Shown here: piece by piece, positions 1-8,830 of the stretch | Layout: every line of letters begins with the position of its first letter | How positions within the stretch are numbered: position 1 is the stretch's first letter | Source of the DNA: Verrucomicrobiales bacterium | GTDB taxonomy: Bacteria > Verrucomicrobiota > Verrucomicrobiia > Verrucomicrobiales > DEV007 | DNA length: 64,000 bases | Assembly (NCBI GenBank): GCA_029213005.1 | Contig: JARGPI010000018.1 | Location: forward strand, 90,239 to 154,238 | Direction of reading: 5' to 3' | The notes under the pieces: generated by a model | What the model was told of the DNA's origin: nothing | Seen by the model: the letters and a program-made list of their open reading frames with translations, nothing else | The model's database searches: none | Translations under genes and position numbers: made by a program

Positions 1-2
1 AT

Positions 3-767
3 CAGATCACGCCGGAGCTAGTGCTTTCCCGACAGTGCGAACAAACCTTTGCCGGATATGCTATTTCTCAAATCAGTAAAGCGAGAGGTCTGAATAAAAA
101 AATCGTTAACCCGATGGATGGGCCCCGGAAATCAATACTCGAATTTTGCTATATGGTATCCGGTCAGGGATCGGTGCCTTTGGTCAGTTGGCTGCGAGAA
201 AAGGGGATGGATCAAAAGCACTGCGGGCTCGTGAAGATTCCCCACATGCGCGATGCCTACGGGATTTTTTACTCCGAAGATCCCGAGATGGAATACCGGG
301 GTGTCATCCGGGACGAAACGACGACCGAAGTCAATGTCAGCAGCATACCAAAAGGCGAGGAGCCAGTCGGCTGGATGACCTTTAACAAAGACGGGTTCAA
401 AAAATACTGCAAAGAATACCGCGAATATCAGGACTGGCTCGAGAACCGTAACGAAGCCCGCTACTCCAACAACATCGAGCACGGGAAAAATTACGATTCC
501 AAGAACCTGATGCATACCTTTCGTTTACTTGATATGGCCCGCGAGATCGCTACCGAATCCAGGCTGAAAGTGCGCCGTCCCAATCGCGATTTTTTGATGA
601 GAATCCGACGGGGTGAATTCGAGTACGACGACCTCATCGCAATGGCGGAGGAAAAAGTAAATGATATAAAAGCCGCATACCAAAGAAGCGACCTGCCCGA
701 TTTTCCCGACAGAGAAAAGCTCCACGAAATCCTTATTCAAATTCGGGAGACGAAATATCTGGGGTGA
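3..767 (+). CDS. RlaP-type predicted nucleotidyltransferase, 5'-truncated by window
   Basis: The C-terminal three quarters match the RlaP family (DNA polymerase beta-like nucleotidyltransferases associated with RNA repair, PF10127). The visible signature is the block NYDSKNLMHTFRLLDMA followed by VRRPNRDFLM and GEFEYDDL. The frame is open to the left edge (the residues before the internal GTG at 21 read QITPEL), so the true start and the N-terminal catalytic Gly-Ser/Asp-x-Asp part lie outside the window. RlaP proteins are thought to add or process nucleotides at RNA ends, and a substrate is inferred only from the family. The next 800 bases downstream are repeats, so no operon partner is visible on the right; a partner could lie to the left. 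Family assignment is from memory of the conserved block. Confidence 0.75.
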   Translation, partial: QITPELVLSRQCEQTFAGYAISQISKARGLNKKIVNPMDGPRKSILEFCYMVSGQGSVPLVSWLREKGMDQKHCGLVKIPHMRDAYGIFYSEDPEMEYRGVIRDETTTEVNVSSIPKGEEPVGWMTFNKDGFKKYCKEYREYQDWLENRNEARYSNNIEHGKNYDSKNLMHTFRLLDMAREIATESRLKVRRPNRDFLMRIRRGEFEYDDLIAMAEEKVNDIKAAYQRSDLPDFPDREKLHEILIQIRETKYLG

Positions 768-786
768 GAGAGGGGGTGGACCCAGG

Positions 787-1080
787 AATGCCGCTAAGTC
801 TTCGGTATCAGTCGCTCTACGGCAACGCCGTTATGTAACACAGCCCCGGGTTGACCGGAGCGAAGCAGAGAGTCTACCCGGTGATTTTATCACACGACAA
901 GCTGATCACTGAAAGTGATCTGAAAGCTTTCGCAACGCCTTCAGCGTAGGGAATCTCCTGGGACGCAAATCCCATGGTAGCCTCCGTTTCACTACGGCAA
1001 CCATGGGCTGGGTTACGTAACGGCGTTGCCGTATTTTTGAATTCTTTGCCAATGGAATCCACGCAATCCTTAGCGGCATT
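787..1080. repeat. Fold-back repeat element, copy A
   Basis: A 294-bp element bounded by perfect 12-bp inverted ends, AATGCCGCTAAG at 787-798 and CTTAGCGGCATT at 1069-1080. Inside are 28-bp arms that pair almost perfectly (819-846 with 1005-1032), and within these a CCATGG-bounded hairpin around 972-1006. It lies immediately before copy B, and a third copy is at 18104. The nested inverted repeats could form a cruciform in DNA or a long structured RNA. It has no transposase. MITE-like or REP-like origin is an inference. Short open frames on its minus strand recur with the element and are not taken as genes. Confidence 0.85.
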
Positions 1081-1094
1081 AAACGGTTCCCTGG

Positions 1095-1399
1095 AATGCC
1101 GCTAAGTTTTCGGTTCAGTCGCTCTACGGCAACGCCGTTATGTAACACAGCCCCGGGTTGATCGAGGCGAAGCAGAGAGTCTACCCGGTGATTTTATCAC
1201 AAGACAAGCTGATCGCTGAAAGTGATCTGAAAGCTTTCGCAACGCCTTCAGCGTAGGGATCTCCTGGGATGCGAATCCCATGGTAGCCTCCGCTTCACTG
1301 CGGCAACCATGGGCTGGGTTACGTAACGGCGTTGCCGTTTTTTGAATTCTTTGCCAAGAATTCTTTGGCAATGGAGTTCAAGTAATTCTTAGCGGCATT
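1095..1399. repeat. Fold-back repeat element, copy B
   Basis: Second tandem copy, 14 bp after copy A, in the same orientation. It has the same terminal inverted repeat (1095-1106 and 1388-1399). It is about 305 bp long. The extra length includes a local duplication of the AATTCTTTG(C/G)CAA segment near 1343-1370. The small differences from copy A (for example gatcgaggcg against gaccggagcg) are mostly substitutions, which fits a recent duplication or independent insertion of closely related elements. Confidence 0.85.
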
Positions 1400-1401
1400 A
1401 A

Positions 1402-1440
1402 ACTGTACCCTGTACAGTCTTCGATTGTACCCTGTACAGT
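1402..1440. repeat. Paired TGTACCCTGTACA short repeats
   Basis: ACTGTACCCTGTACAGT at 1402-1418 is followed 22 bp later by ATTGTACCCTGTACAGT at 1424-1440. Each is a near-palindrome with a 5-bp TGTAC/GTACA stem. The pair directly abuts the right end of fold-back copy B. The same motif in the opposite orientation abuts fold-back copy C at 18385, and variants sit inside a sulfatase gene at 35700. Function unknown. Confidence 0.8.
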
Positions 1441-1501
1441 TTGGGCTTGAACAGGAAATTCAATGCGCGCGCGCAAACCAAATCGTTAGTGGCCGCCGAT
1501 T

Positions 1502-1569
1502 CTTGCTCTTGCTCTTAATCCTGTTCTTGTTCTGACGCTTTAGAGCAAGAGCAAGAGCAAGAGCAAGAG
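1502..1569. repeat. GAGCAA hexanucleotide array forming an inverted repeat
   Basis: About 4.5 perfect GAGCAA units occupy 1543-1569. The complementary CTTGCTCTTGCTCTT occupies 1502-1516, so the two arms can form a stem of about 14-15 bp around a ~26-base loop. It begins 24 bp past the stop codon of the minus-strand cation efflux gene, where a hairpin could work as a transcription terminator or 3'-end stabiliser, although there is no clear U-tract. The rest of 1441-1592 shows nothing gene-like. Confidence 0.7.
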
Positions 1570-1592
1570 TTGGTAGGGGAGCCCCCCGCTCT

Positions 1593-2552
1593 CTACCCAA
1601 TTGGCTGGGAACGCTCCGTCGGCTCGATGTGAACGGTAACATCCTGGATACTGAGTTGCGACGCAAGGAGCGACTCTTTCACGAGGTGAGCTATATCATG
1701 ACCTTCGCGGACGCTCAATTCACCCTCTACAATCACATGAAGATCGATAAAGTGAACCAGACCGCTTTTCCTGACGCGACATTTCTCGGTTTCCTGAACC
1801 CCGCAAACCTCACCTGCGATATCGCGGATTTGATCAATCAATTCCACGGAAGGCGAGACATCGAGCACATCGCTCAAAGCGGAACGGAACAGCCCGACTC
1901 CATTGTAGGCAATCACCCCGGCTGCAAAAAGGGCCGCCCAGTCATCAGCACTTTCGTAGCCCGGTCCCATAAAAAGCGCGACGGATATCCCGATAAACGC
2001 CGCGATCGAAGTCAGCGAATCCGAGCGGTGATGCCACGCATCCGTTTGCATCGCTTTGCTCCCGATACTTTTCCCGGTGTGAAATAAATACCGGAACATC
2101 AACTCCTTGGATATAATCACCGCAACGAGGACAATCAGCGTAAAAGGCTCCGGCATGTGATGGGGAGTCCGGATCTCGATGATACTCTTGAGCGCAATAC
2201 CCACCGCCGCTCCGAGCAGGATCGTTGCGACTGCGAGGGCGGCGAGAGGTTCCGCTTTTCCGTAGCCGTAGGGATAGCGCTCCGTAGCGGGTTGGGAGGC
2301 AATTCGCAAGCTGCCCCAAACCATCATAGAACTCATAATGTCGAGGATGGATTCGACTCCGTCAGCGACCAGCGCGTAGGAATTTCCCAGGATGCCGGCA
2401 AGGATTTTGACCACCGCCAGACACGAACTGGCGACGATTCCCCACGCCGTCGCCCTGACGCCACGGGAAGCCGCGGCGGCGAGAACGTCATTTTTCGAGG
2501 GGTGGTTTTGAACCGACATTTGCGAGCGGGATTTCCCGGAGAAGAGTATCAC
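1593..2552 (-). CDS. Cation diffusion facilitator (CDF) family metal efflux transporter
   Basis: A 319-residue integral membrane protein of usual CDF length. It should export divalent metal (Zn, Fe, Mn or similar) from the cytoplasm in exchange for protons. The first membrane pair carries the DGVESILD segment and TM5 carries DAWHHRSDSLTS, the paired acidic/histidine metal sites of the family. About six hydrophobic segments are followed by a cytoplasmic ferredoxin-like C-terminal domain (after residue ~225) ending in HIEP. Two starts are possible, residue 1 (MILFSG) or residue 12 (MSVQNH); the second gives a more typical short N-terminus. Metal specificity cannot be read from the sequence. It is a stand-alone gene with a GAGCAA hairpin just beyond its stop. 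Confidence 0.9.
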   Translation of the reverse strand: MILFSGKSRSQMSVQNHPSKNDVLAAAASRGVRATAWGIVASSCLAVVKILAGILGNSYALVADGVESILDIMSSMMVWGSLRIASQPATERYPYGYGKAEPLAALAVATILLGAAVGIALKSIIEIRTPHHMPEPFTLIVLVAVIISKELMFRYLFHTGKSIGSKAMQTDAWHHRSDSLTSIAAFIGISVALFMGPGYESADDWAALFAAGVIAYNGVGLFRSALSDVLDVSPSVELIDQIRDIAGEVCGVQETEKCRVRKSGLVHFIDLHVIVEGELSVREGHDIAHLVKESLLASQLSIQDVTVHIEPTERSQPIG

Positions 2553-2620
2553 AAATTCCGCCGGAATATCGACTCACAAAATGACGCGTCTCCGGTCTTG
2601 GAAAAACCAATAAAAAGAGA

Positions 2621-3643
2621 TCACTCGGGCAGGTCCAGAGAAAATGATTTCGATTCCGGGCCGGGTTTTTGATCGGGATTCGAGAGATCGGTATCGAATA
2701 CCCGCCTCGTGGTATTTCCGGCAAGATCCTCAAGAAATTCACCAACCTGCAAAGTGTAGTTACCGGAAGCCCAGCCTTCCGTATGATACAGTTCGAACCG
2801 CGTCTGGGAGCGGTCAGCCTTCACGGTCGTTTCGATCAACTTACCCTCCCGTTGGATTCGCAGGTAGCGCTCCGCCAGAAACGGATCGATCGCCCGGTTG
2901 GTTTGGATAGTTAAAGAGCCGCCTTTTTCGCTTGGGGGAAGGATTTTCCATTGAGCGAGGTCGATTCGCTGCCGTCTCTCGTCCGTTGTGCGGAAGGAGT
3001 GACGGAACGGCGTTCCCATTTTTAGTCCCGCCGGGTTTTGGAGCGACTCGTCGATCAGTAAATGATAGTGTTTTCCCGGTAGCAAAACAGGGCCGAGTTC
3101 TTCGCGAAGATTGACTCCCTGCTTGATTCGGCCCGGATGAATCCAGAGAGTTAATCTGCGGTTGTTGTTCGACCAGAGTTCCTGTCGGCGCCACGGATCG
3201 TGAACCGCTTTTCCCGATTCGTCGACGATGTGGATTTGCTCGAAAATCTCGCGACCTTCCCGGATTGGTTGATAGAATTCGATATAGAATTTCAGTAAAT
3301 TGGCCGGGACCGTTTCCGTCCCGGGGTAAATTTTAATGACTTTTGGCGGTGCCTGATTTTCGGGAGGCTTGTGTCGGTATTCCAAACTCGCCACCAGTTC
3401 ATCTTCGACAGTAACTCTGGCGAGGTAAGTTTCGCCGGGGCTGAGCGGGTAGGTTGGGCGCAGGATGAGCCGGGAACCTTTCCGCTCGACGGTGGAAAAT
3501 ACCGATGGGAGACGATCTTCCTCTACCACAATCCGATGTAGAGAAATCTCCGCATTTTCGGGGGCGTCGGCTACGCTAAAAGTAGAGCCCGCGCCGGTCT
3601 CGATAAGTAGAGCGGATCCGGCGAGTAATGCTAGAATCATCAC
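2621..3643 (-). CDS. Secreted protein with bacterial Ig-like repeats
   Basis: A 340-residue protein with a hydrophobic N-terminal stretch (MMILALLAGSALLIETG), consistent with export. The body is beta-rich, with segments such as RLILRPTYPLSPGETYLARV and ASGNYTLQVGEFLEDLAGN that resemble SbsA-type Ig-like domains (repeats around residues 25-95, 110-220 and 235-325). No catalytic motif is seen. It starts at GTG 3643 or ATG 3640, overlapping the stop of the upstream gene by 4 or 1 bases, so the two are probably translationally coupled and act together. A structural or binding role is likely. The exact function is unknown. Confidence 0.7.
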   Translation of the reverse strand: MMILALLAGSALLIETGAGSTFSVADAPENAEISLHRIVVEEDRLPSVFSTVERKGSRLILRPTYPLSPGETYLARVTVEDELVASLEYRHKPPENQAPPKVIKIYPGTETVPANLLKFYIEFYQPIREGREIFEQIHIVDESGKAVHDPWRRQELWSNNNRRLTLWIHPGRIKQGVNLREELGPVLLPGKHYHLLIDESLQNPAGLKMGTPFRHSFRTTDERRQRIDLAQWKILPPSEKGGSLTIQTNRAIDPFLAERYLRIQREGKLIETTVKADRSQTRFELYHTEGWASGNYTLQVGEFLEDLAGNTTRRVFDTDLSNPDQKPGPESKSFSLDLPE

Positions 3644-4740
3644 GGCAGCGCGATCGTGACGAGATCGCCGGTTTCGCTCAGGGCGAGGGCCGATTCGTCA
3701 TCGAGTCGGCTCATTTTGACGACACCGTGATAGGTTTCGGCAATTTGGATTTGTTCCGTAGCCGGGGTGTTCCCCTTCAAGCGACGCACCGCTTTATCAT
3801 TGACCTCCGGAGCTGAAAGCAGTTCCTGATCAAAACGAAAAGCAAGATGTGGGCTTGGTCCGTAGGGGCGTTTCTCATGATGGAACCGAAAGGTGTTGGT
3901 GAGAACTTTGGATTTGCCCTCTGTTGAGTAGCCGAACATATCAAGAGGGCGATTGCCGGAACCGAGCTCGATCATGCTGATCCCTTTGATCACCGCTCCG
4001 GGCTTGATGGCATCAATTGGATATTTCACCACCGGGGTGCAGCTGAAGGCTCCGACGATGTAGTGCTTTCCGTCCTCCTCGTAGGGAATCATTACGCTCA
4101 TCGGTGCTTTGGTTTCCCAGCGGTTGTGGGCAACGTGAAACGTTTCGGCACTGTAGACCTGGCCGCCTTTTTCGTGCTGAAGTGGTCCGTCGACCGAAAA
4201 GATCTTGCTGGCGAATTCTTCATTACACCGCGCGGCTGCAATCAGTCGATTGTCGATCCAAACCATATCGGTAATCACGCTGACCGGTGCCTTTTCGCCC
4301 TTCGGTAGAGGTATGCGAACATGTTTCACACCTTTCAGGGTCACCGGCGTCATTGTGCCGTCCCGATCGATGCGGATTAAGCCCGGGGTGCGGGTCTTCT
4401 GATTAAAGCAGGCCACATAGAGATTTTTCGAAATGGGATTCACCTCCATATCGATGATGTCCAGATCGTTTTCCCCCACACCCATTTTTGAGGCGAGCTC
4501 CTTTTGAAAACCGGGGATGGGTTGGAAGCGGGTTGTCGCCGCAGTTGTGTCACCCGTCTCCACGGCGAAGATCTGGGACTTCGTGCCATCTGCAATGAGG
4601 AGAACGCCGTCGGGAGCGAAGTGAATCACCTGGATGCGGTTCAATTCAACATCACCGGTGTGAGCTTCCCTAATCACCTCGGTGGCAGACAAATACGACA
4701 AACCGAGGAATAGACTGAGAAGTGGCAGCGCGAGTTTCAT
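3640..4740 (-). CDS. Secreted beta-propeller-like protein of unknown function
   Basis: About 366 residues from ATG 4740, which gives a clean signal peptide (MKLALPLLSLFLGLSYLSA). A longer start at 4770 would bury it, so 4740 is preferred. The mature part has repeated blades of the form 'I..DG..L..A.....IF....', for example FAPDGVLLIADGTKSQIFAV and NPISKNLYVACFNQKTRTPG, which suggests an NHL/SMP-30-like propeller. No active-site motif was recognised. It overlaps the following Ig-like gene and is probably co-transcribed with it. Gene family not identified. Confidence 0.7.
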   Translation of the reverse strand: MKLALPLLSLFLGLSYLSATEVIREAHTGDVELNRIQVIHFAPDGVLLIADGTKSQIFAVETGDTTAATTRFQPIPGFQKELASKMGVGENDLDIIDMEVNPISKNLYVACFNQKTRTPGLIRIDRDGTMTPVTLKGVKHVRIPLPKGEKAPVSVITDMVWIDNRLIAAARCNEEFASKIFSVDGPLQHEKGGQVYSAETFHVAHNRWETKAPMSVMIPYEEDGKHYIVGAFSCTPVVKYPIDAIKPGAVIKGISMIELGSGNRPLDMFGYSTEGKSKVLTNTFRFHHEKRPYGPSPHLAFRFDQELLSAPEVNDKAVRRLKGNTPATEQIQIAETYHGVVKMSRLDDESALALSETGDLVTIALP

Positions 4741-4879
4741 ACCGACAAGATTAAGGCCTGTTTGTGGCACTGGAAATGGCCTCTTAACGGGATCAACGAT
4801 ATCAGTCCTGCGCTTTTTGGCGTATACCCGCAGAGATACTTTATGAGTTGCCTGAAGGATGTGGGAAATTTGAATCGCG

Positions 4880-7800
4880 ATGCGCTATTTATTCTATCTG
4901 ATTGTTTTTGGGTTACTGCCGGGTTCCGAGCTTTGGGGCGAGTCAAAAGATCACGTCATCGAATCCCGGAAAGTCGAACCGGAGTCATACTATCGCCTCA
5001 CATTCGAGGTCCAGTCCGATGCGGACCAAGCGAAGTGGATACTGCGCATGGTTAATGGCGCAGGCGAATACCCTTTCGCGGGTAGTTATGATAACGATTG
5101 GCAGCAAATCGTTCCGGGTAAAACGGAATACAGTCAGGCATTTCGAACTGCTGGAGATGCTGAAAATGTCGAATTGTTAGTTCGCACGAACGGCGGCCCG
5201 CCTCAAGTATCCAAGGTTCATCTCGAAGAGGTAGTCGTTTCGGAAGGGGTGCTGAACGGCGACTTTTCCGAAGGAGCGGGCAACTACTCGGGTTGGTCTG
5301 AGCAGCTAAATACTCAGTTTATCGAGATCGAGGGCAGAACGGCGTTGAAAATCAATCACAATGGCTATGCACTCACCGATCCGATACCGGTTGAGAGTGG
5401 CGGAGTATACCAGTTGACGCGCGGATCGACCTCTCCGTCTTATCTCCTGTTTTACGATAAGGACAGGTATTTGCTGGGATCAAGCCGCTACTCCCGACCT
5501 CATAAACTGGAGATGCCCGGAGAGGCCGCTTTCCTTCGTCTCCTTTTTCAGACCAGTTTTGATCATATCCCTATCTACCGAACCAAAACAATAGAGAAGG
5601 TCGGTTTGTCTCTCGTGGATAAGGTGACGCTCTCCCGCGAAATCACGTCCCGCGTAAGCTATCCGGGAGAAATCGTGCTGAACACATCGTGCGATCCCCG
5701 CGAGGAGTTTGCGGCCCGGGAGTTACAGCACTGGATCGGGGAAATCACCGGAAAGCGGATTCCCCTGCTGGCGGAGCCTTCCAATGCAGACCACCCAAAG
5801 TTTTATATCGGTTCACAGTGGACTGAAAACTATACGGATGACTTACAGTTTCTTGCTGATTCCGATGGTTATGCAGTGCGGCGGGATGGAAAGGATATCT
5901 ATCTATTCGGAAGTCATCCGCGTGGAACCCTTTTTGGGGTCTATGGATTTTTGGAAAAGAATACCGATATCATCTGGCCGCGTCCGCACCCGGACTTCGA
6001 TGCGATTTTTTCGAAAGTAAAAGAAATCGAATTCACTCAGGCAGATTTCCGTACCCGCCCGACCTTCGACATTCGGGAGGTCAACTTTTCCGGGAGTGAT
6101 CCCAATCCAGCGGTGAGCCAGCGATGGCTCGGTAGAAACGGAAGTAATACCCCGCTGAAACTGGGTAAAGGTTTTCCCTACCTTCGGTGGCTGTCCGGGG
6201 CGACCATCGGAGTGGGTGGCGGCTACATTTGGTCGTTTATCGGGCTTGAGGAGGAAGACGAAACCTTGTATCCGGAGATCAACGGGAAACGCCTGCGGAA
6301 TCGCTGGCGGCAACCATGTTACACGCATCCCGAAGTGCCGAAACTTATCAGCAAAGCCGCCCGGGAGATGCTCGCCAGCGTTCCGGGTCGAGATATAGAG
6401 TTTCTCATCTCGCGGGTGGGAGATAACTGGGAAGTCTGCTCCTGTTCGGAGTGTATGAAGCCGATCAAACTGGAAGATGGAAGTGAACTCGTTGCCAAGG
6501 CCGCCACCAGCAATAAAGATCCTCTGTTCTTTTCAACGAGGAACTATCTAATGCTTAACAAGGTTGCGGAGGAAATGACGAAGGATTATCCCGATTTCAA
6601 ACTACATACCCATGCCTATATTTTTGCGGCGGAACCACCCCGGATAAAACTTCACCCTGCTATTGTTCCGCATTTTGCCGCTTATCCGACCAAAGATGAA
6701 CGATACCCAATTCTCGAACAACCCGGGAAGAGCGGGGCTGTCTGGGGGAAACGTTTCCAGCAATGGGATAAGGAGCAGGACGTGAATTTCGGCTTTTTCG
6801 GCTACTACTACGGAGAGTGCTACAACGCCTTCGCCGACACTGCCGGTCCGGACTACAAGGCGCTTGCCTCGATCGGGGGAATTCATGCCCATTGCGAAGG
6901 ATACCCCGGTGACTCCGAGGAACTGAGCCGCTGGGATTTCGAAGGTTCCGAGAAATGGATCATCGCCAAGCTCCAGTGGGATCCCACATTGGATCCTGCG
7001 GCATTGAGGGAGCAATATATAAACCGGACCTTTCGGGATGCAGCGGAGCCGATGCGAAAGTTCTATCAACTGATCAACGACTCGTGGCACGATGCAAAGA
7101 ACCCCAACTCAGTGAATTGTCACACTGCCTCAAAAAAGATATTTACCGATTTTATTGTGGAACCCGGATTGGAAAATCGAGCCCGAACCGCTCTTGTGGA
7201 AGCCCTCGATATGGCTTCCGATCCGAAGTCCCGCAAGATCATCGAGAGGATGCTTGCCCAATTCGATCGTTTTGCTGACGAGCTTAATCGACTCCCCGTT
7301 CCGCTGGTGCCCGAATCGACGGAGCAATGGAGTCAATACGATTCTCCCCACTGGTACAAAGCTCACCAGGTAGGTGATTTTAAATTGGTGCCTCAATGGG
7401 AGCCGCTCTCCGAAGACGCCGATGTTAAGCATGAGACCACTGTCGCGATGATGAGAGATAAGAATCATCTCTACTTTAGGATCGATGCCTTTACCGATCA
7501 GAAACTCGTAGAGAATTCGCCTGCTTCAAGCCGACTTTTTCCCAAAGGGGATCGGGTGGAAATTATTCTCCGCAGCGGGAGGGATACCTTCTACTTTGCC
7601 CTCGGTGCTGACGGCGGGACCTATCTCCTGAAGAATTGGGACACAGCTAATCGCTGGTCCAGCCAGTCGAAAGCCCATTTTCTCACTGACGAGGGGCGTT
7701 GGTCAGTACTATTTGCGGTGCCGTTTGACGAGATAAATGTGAAGCCCGGAGATGCGGACATCGATGGAAAATTCTGCCGGGTGGTAAATCCCGATTCGCC

Positions 7801-7885
7801 TGACCGGGAAGAGAGTAGCTACAACGGTCGGGGGATCTTTAACAATCACACTCTACTTCGCAGCCCACTGAAGCTCGGTGAATAG
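4880..7885 (+). CDS. Secreted DUF4838-type glycoside-hydrolase-like protein with CBM9-like C-terminus
   Basis: A 1,001-residue secreted protein with signal peptide MRYLFYLIVFGLLPGSELWG. Residues ~20-250 hold two beta-sandwich modules. From ~265 to ~740 it matches DUF4838 (PF16126), which pairs an N-terminal GH20/GH67-like accessory fold (AARELQHWIGEITGKRIPLL, SHPRGTLFGVYGFLEKN) with a TIM-barrel-like part containing DNWEVCSCSECMKPI. Residues ~805-990 resemble a family 9 carbohydrate-binding domain (DKNHLYFRIDAFTDQ, GDRVEIILRSGRD). The family occurs in polysaccharide loci of Bacteroidota, Planctomycetota and Verrucomicrobiota; its reaction is not settled. The following gene on the same strand encodes a smaller beta-sandwich protein and is probably co-expressed. 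Confidence 0.8.
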   Translation: MRYLFYLIVFGLLPGSELWGESKDHVIESRKVEPESYYRLTFEVQSDADQAKWILRMVNGAGEYPFAGSYDNDWQQIVPGKTEYSQAFRTAGDAENVELLVRTNGGPPQVSKVHLEEVVVSEGVLNGDFSEGAGNYSGWSEQLNTQFIEIEGRTALKINHNGYALTDPIPVESGGVYQLTRGSTSPSYLLFYDKDRYLLGSSRYSRPHKLEMPGEAAFLRLLFQTSFDHIPIYRTKTIEKVGLSLVDKVTLSREITSRVSYPGEIVLNTSCDPREEFAARELQHWIGEITGKRIPLLAEPSNADHPKFYIGSQWTENYTDDLQFLADSDGYAVRRDGKDIYLFGSHPRGTLFGVYGFLEKNTDIIWPRPHPDFDAIFSKVKEIEFTQADFRTRPTFDIREVNFSGSDPNPAVSQRWLGRNGSNTPLKLGKGFPYLRWLSGATIGVGGGYIWSFIGLEEEDETLYPEINGKRLRNRWRQPCYTHPEVPKLISKAAREMLASVPGRDIEFLISRVGDNWEVCSCSECMKPIKLEDGSELVAKAATSNKDPLFFSTRNYLMLNKVAEEMTKDYPDFKLHTHAYIFAAEPPRIKLHPAIVPHFAAYPTKDERYPILEQPGKSGAVWGKRFQQWDKEQDVNFGFFGYYYGECYNAFADTAGPDYKALASIGGIHAHCEGYPGDSEELSRWDFEGSEKWIIAKLQWDPTLDPAALREQYINRTFRDAAEPMRKFYQLINDSWHDAKNPNSVNCHTASKKIFTDFIVEPGLENRARTALVEALDMASDPKSRKIIERMLAQFDRFADELNRLPVPLVPESTEQWSQYDSPHWYKAHQVGDFKLVPQWEPLSEDADVKHETTVAMMRDKNHLYFRIDAFTDQKLVENSPASSRLFPKGDRVEIILRSGRDTFYFALGADGGTYLLKNWDTANRWSSQSKAHFLTDEGRWSVLFAVPFDEINVKPGDADIDGKFCRVVNPDSPDREESSYNGRGIFNNHTLLRSPLKLGE

Positions 7886-7920
7886 GCAGGGACGACAACC
7901 GGTAAATTTTTCCTTAAACG

Positions 7921-8823
7921 ATGACAAAACTTTTACTCTATATTGCAACCGCATTTCTGCTGACTGTGGCGACTATAAAAGCGGAACCGCTTCTCGATAT
8001 ATCCTACGATAGCAACGGTGCTCAACCAGATTACCTCGATCTTGATCCGAAGACGGGCGAACATGTGATGAAGCCTGTCCCGGTGGCACCGCTGAAGAAA
8101 TATAAGCTGAGCATTGTCGCTGCTATCGACAGTGACGATACCATCGAAAGAAACGATCGGATTCCGGAGATTATCGATGCGAATTACGGGCGGAGTTTCG
8201 CCCGGTGCAAACTCGAGTTTTTCGATAAAGAGGGGAATGAATCCACTTTTCTCCTATACGGAAGGTCAATACTTCGAGCCAAATCAATTCACTTCGTTTC
8301 ACGGGAAATGCAGAACTATGTCACGGTCTTTTACGCGCCGCCTCATGCGGAAACACTGCGCTTAACATTGCTTCCGAAGAATCGCGGGTTGATGATCAAA
8401 AAGCTGGTACTCGAGCCCGAAACCACTGAGGGCACAGTGAATTGCAATCCCGATTTTCGCTATGGAACGCTAAATCTCAGCGGGTGGAATCCGGATACGG
8501 AAGGGCGTCTCTATCGCCGTCCGGACGGCACTACTGTTCTGAAATGCGGGACCCAAAGTGGTAGTTCGATGTTTGCGGTCGACGACAAAGCGAGATATTC
8601 CTTTTTCTGTAAAGGGGAGGGTTATTCCTCGACTGATGGTAAGGTTACTGTGTCGTTTTACGATATCGACGGAAACGAACTGGGCTATACCCATTTGTTC
8701 TGGGATAAGGATATGAAAGACGGCGCCACCAAATCTGAAATACAGCCCTTACCCGGTTCCAAACTGGCTATCCTAAAGGCGTCGCGGATCATTCTCCATG
8801 CGGTGAAAGTGACGAAAGATTGA
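7921..8823 (+). CDS. Secreted two-domain beta-sandwich protein
   Basis: A 300-residue protein with a signal peptide (MTKLLLYIATAFLLTVATIKA). It contains two similar beta-sandwich halves (about 25-165 and 170-297), each including a segment of the form 'CKLEFFDKEGNE' or 'VSFYDIDGNELG'. This resembles the N-terminal modules of the DUF4838 protein encoded 35 bp upstream. It lacks catalytic motifs. A carbohydrate-binding or accessory role for its neighbour is inferred from the pairing. It ends 7 bp from the stop of the convergent M56 gene, with no room for a terminator between them. Confidence 0.7.
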   Translation: MTKLLLYIATAFLLTVATIKAEPLLDISYDSNGAQPDYLDLDPKTGEHVMKPVPVAPLKKYKLSIVAAIDSDDTIERNDRIPEIIDANYGRSFARCKLEFFDKEGNESTFLLYGRSILRAKSIHFVSREMQNYVTVFYAPPHAETLRLTLLPKNRGLMIKKLVLEPETTEGTVNCNPDFRYGTLNLSGWNPDTEGRLYRRPDGTTVLKCGTQSGSSMFAVDDKARYSFFCKGEGYSSTDGKVTVSFYDIDGNELGYTHLFWDKDMKDGATKSEIQPLPGSKLAILKASRIILHAVKVTKD

Positions 8824-8830
8824 TGCCGCT

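Noticed and set aside
906..1371. Minus-strand small ORFs (RNPAHGCRSE, MGFASQEIP) within the fold-back copies
   Set aside because: They recur only because the repeat recurs, differ by frame between copies, and have no start context; repeat DNA, not genes.
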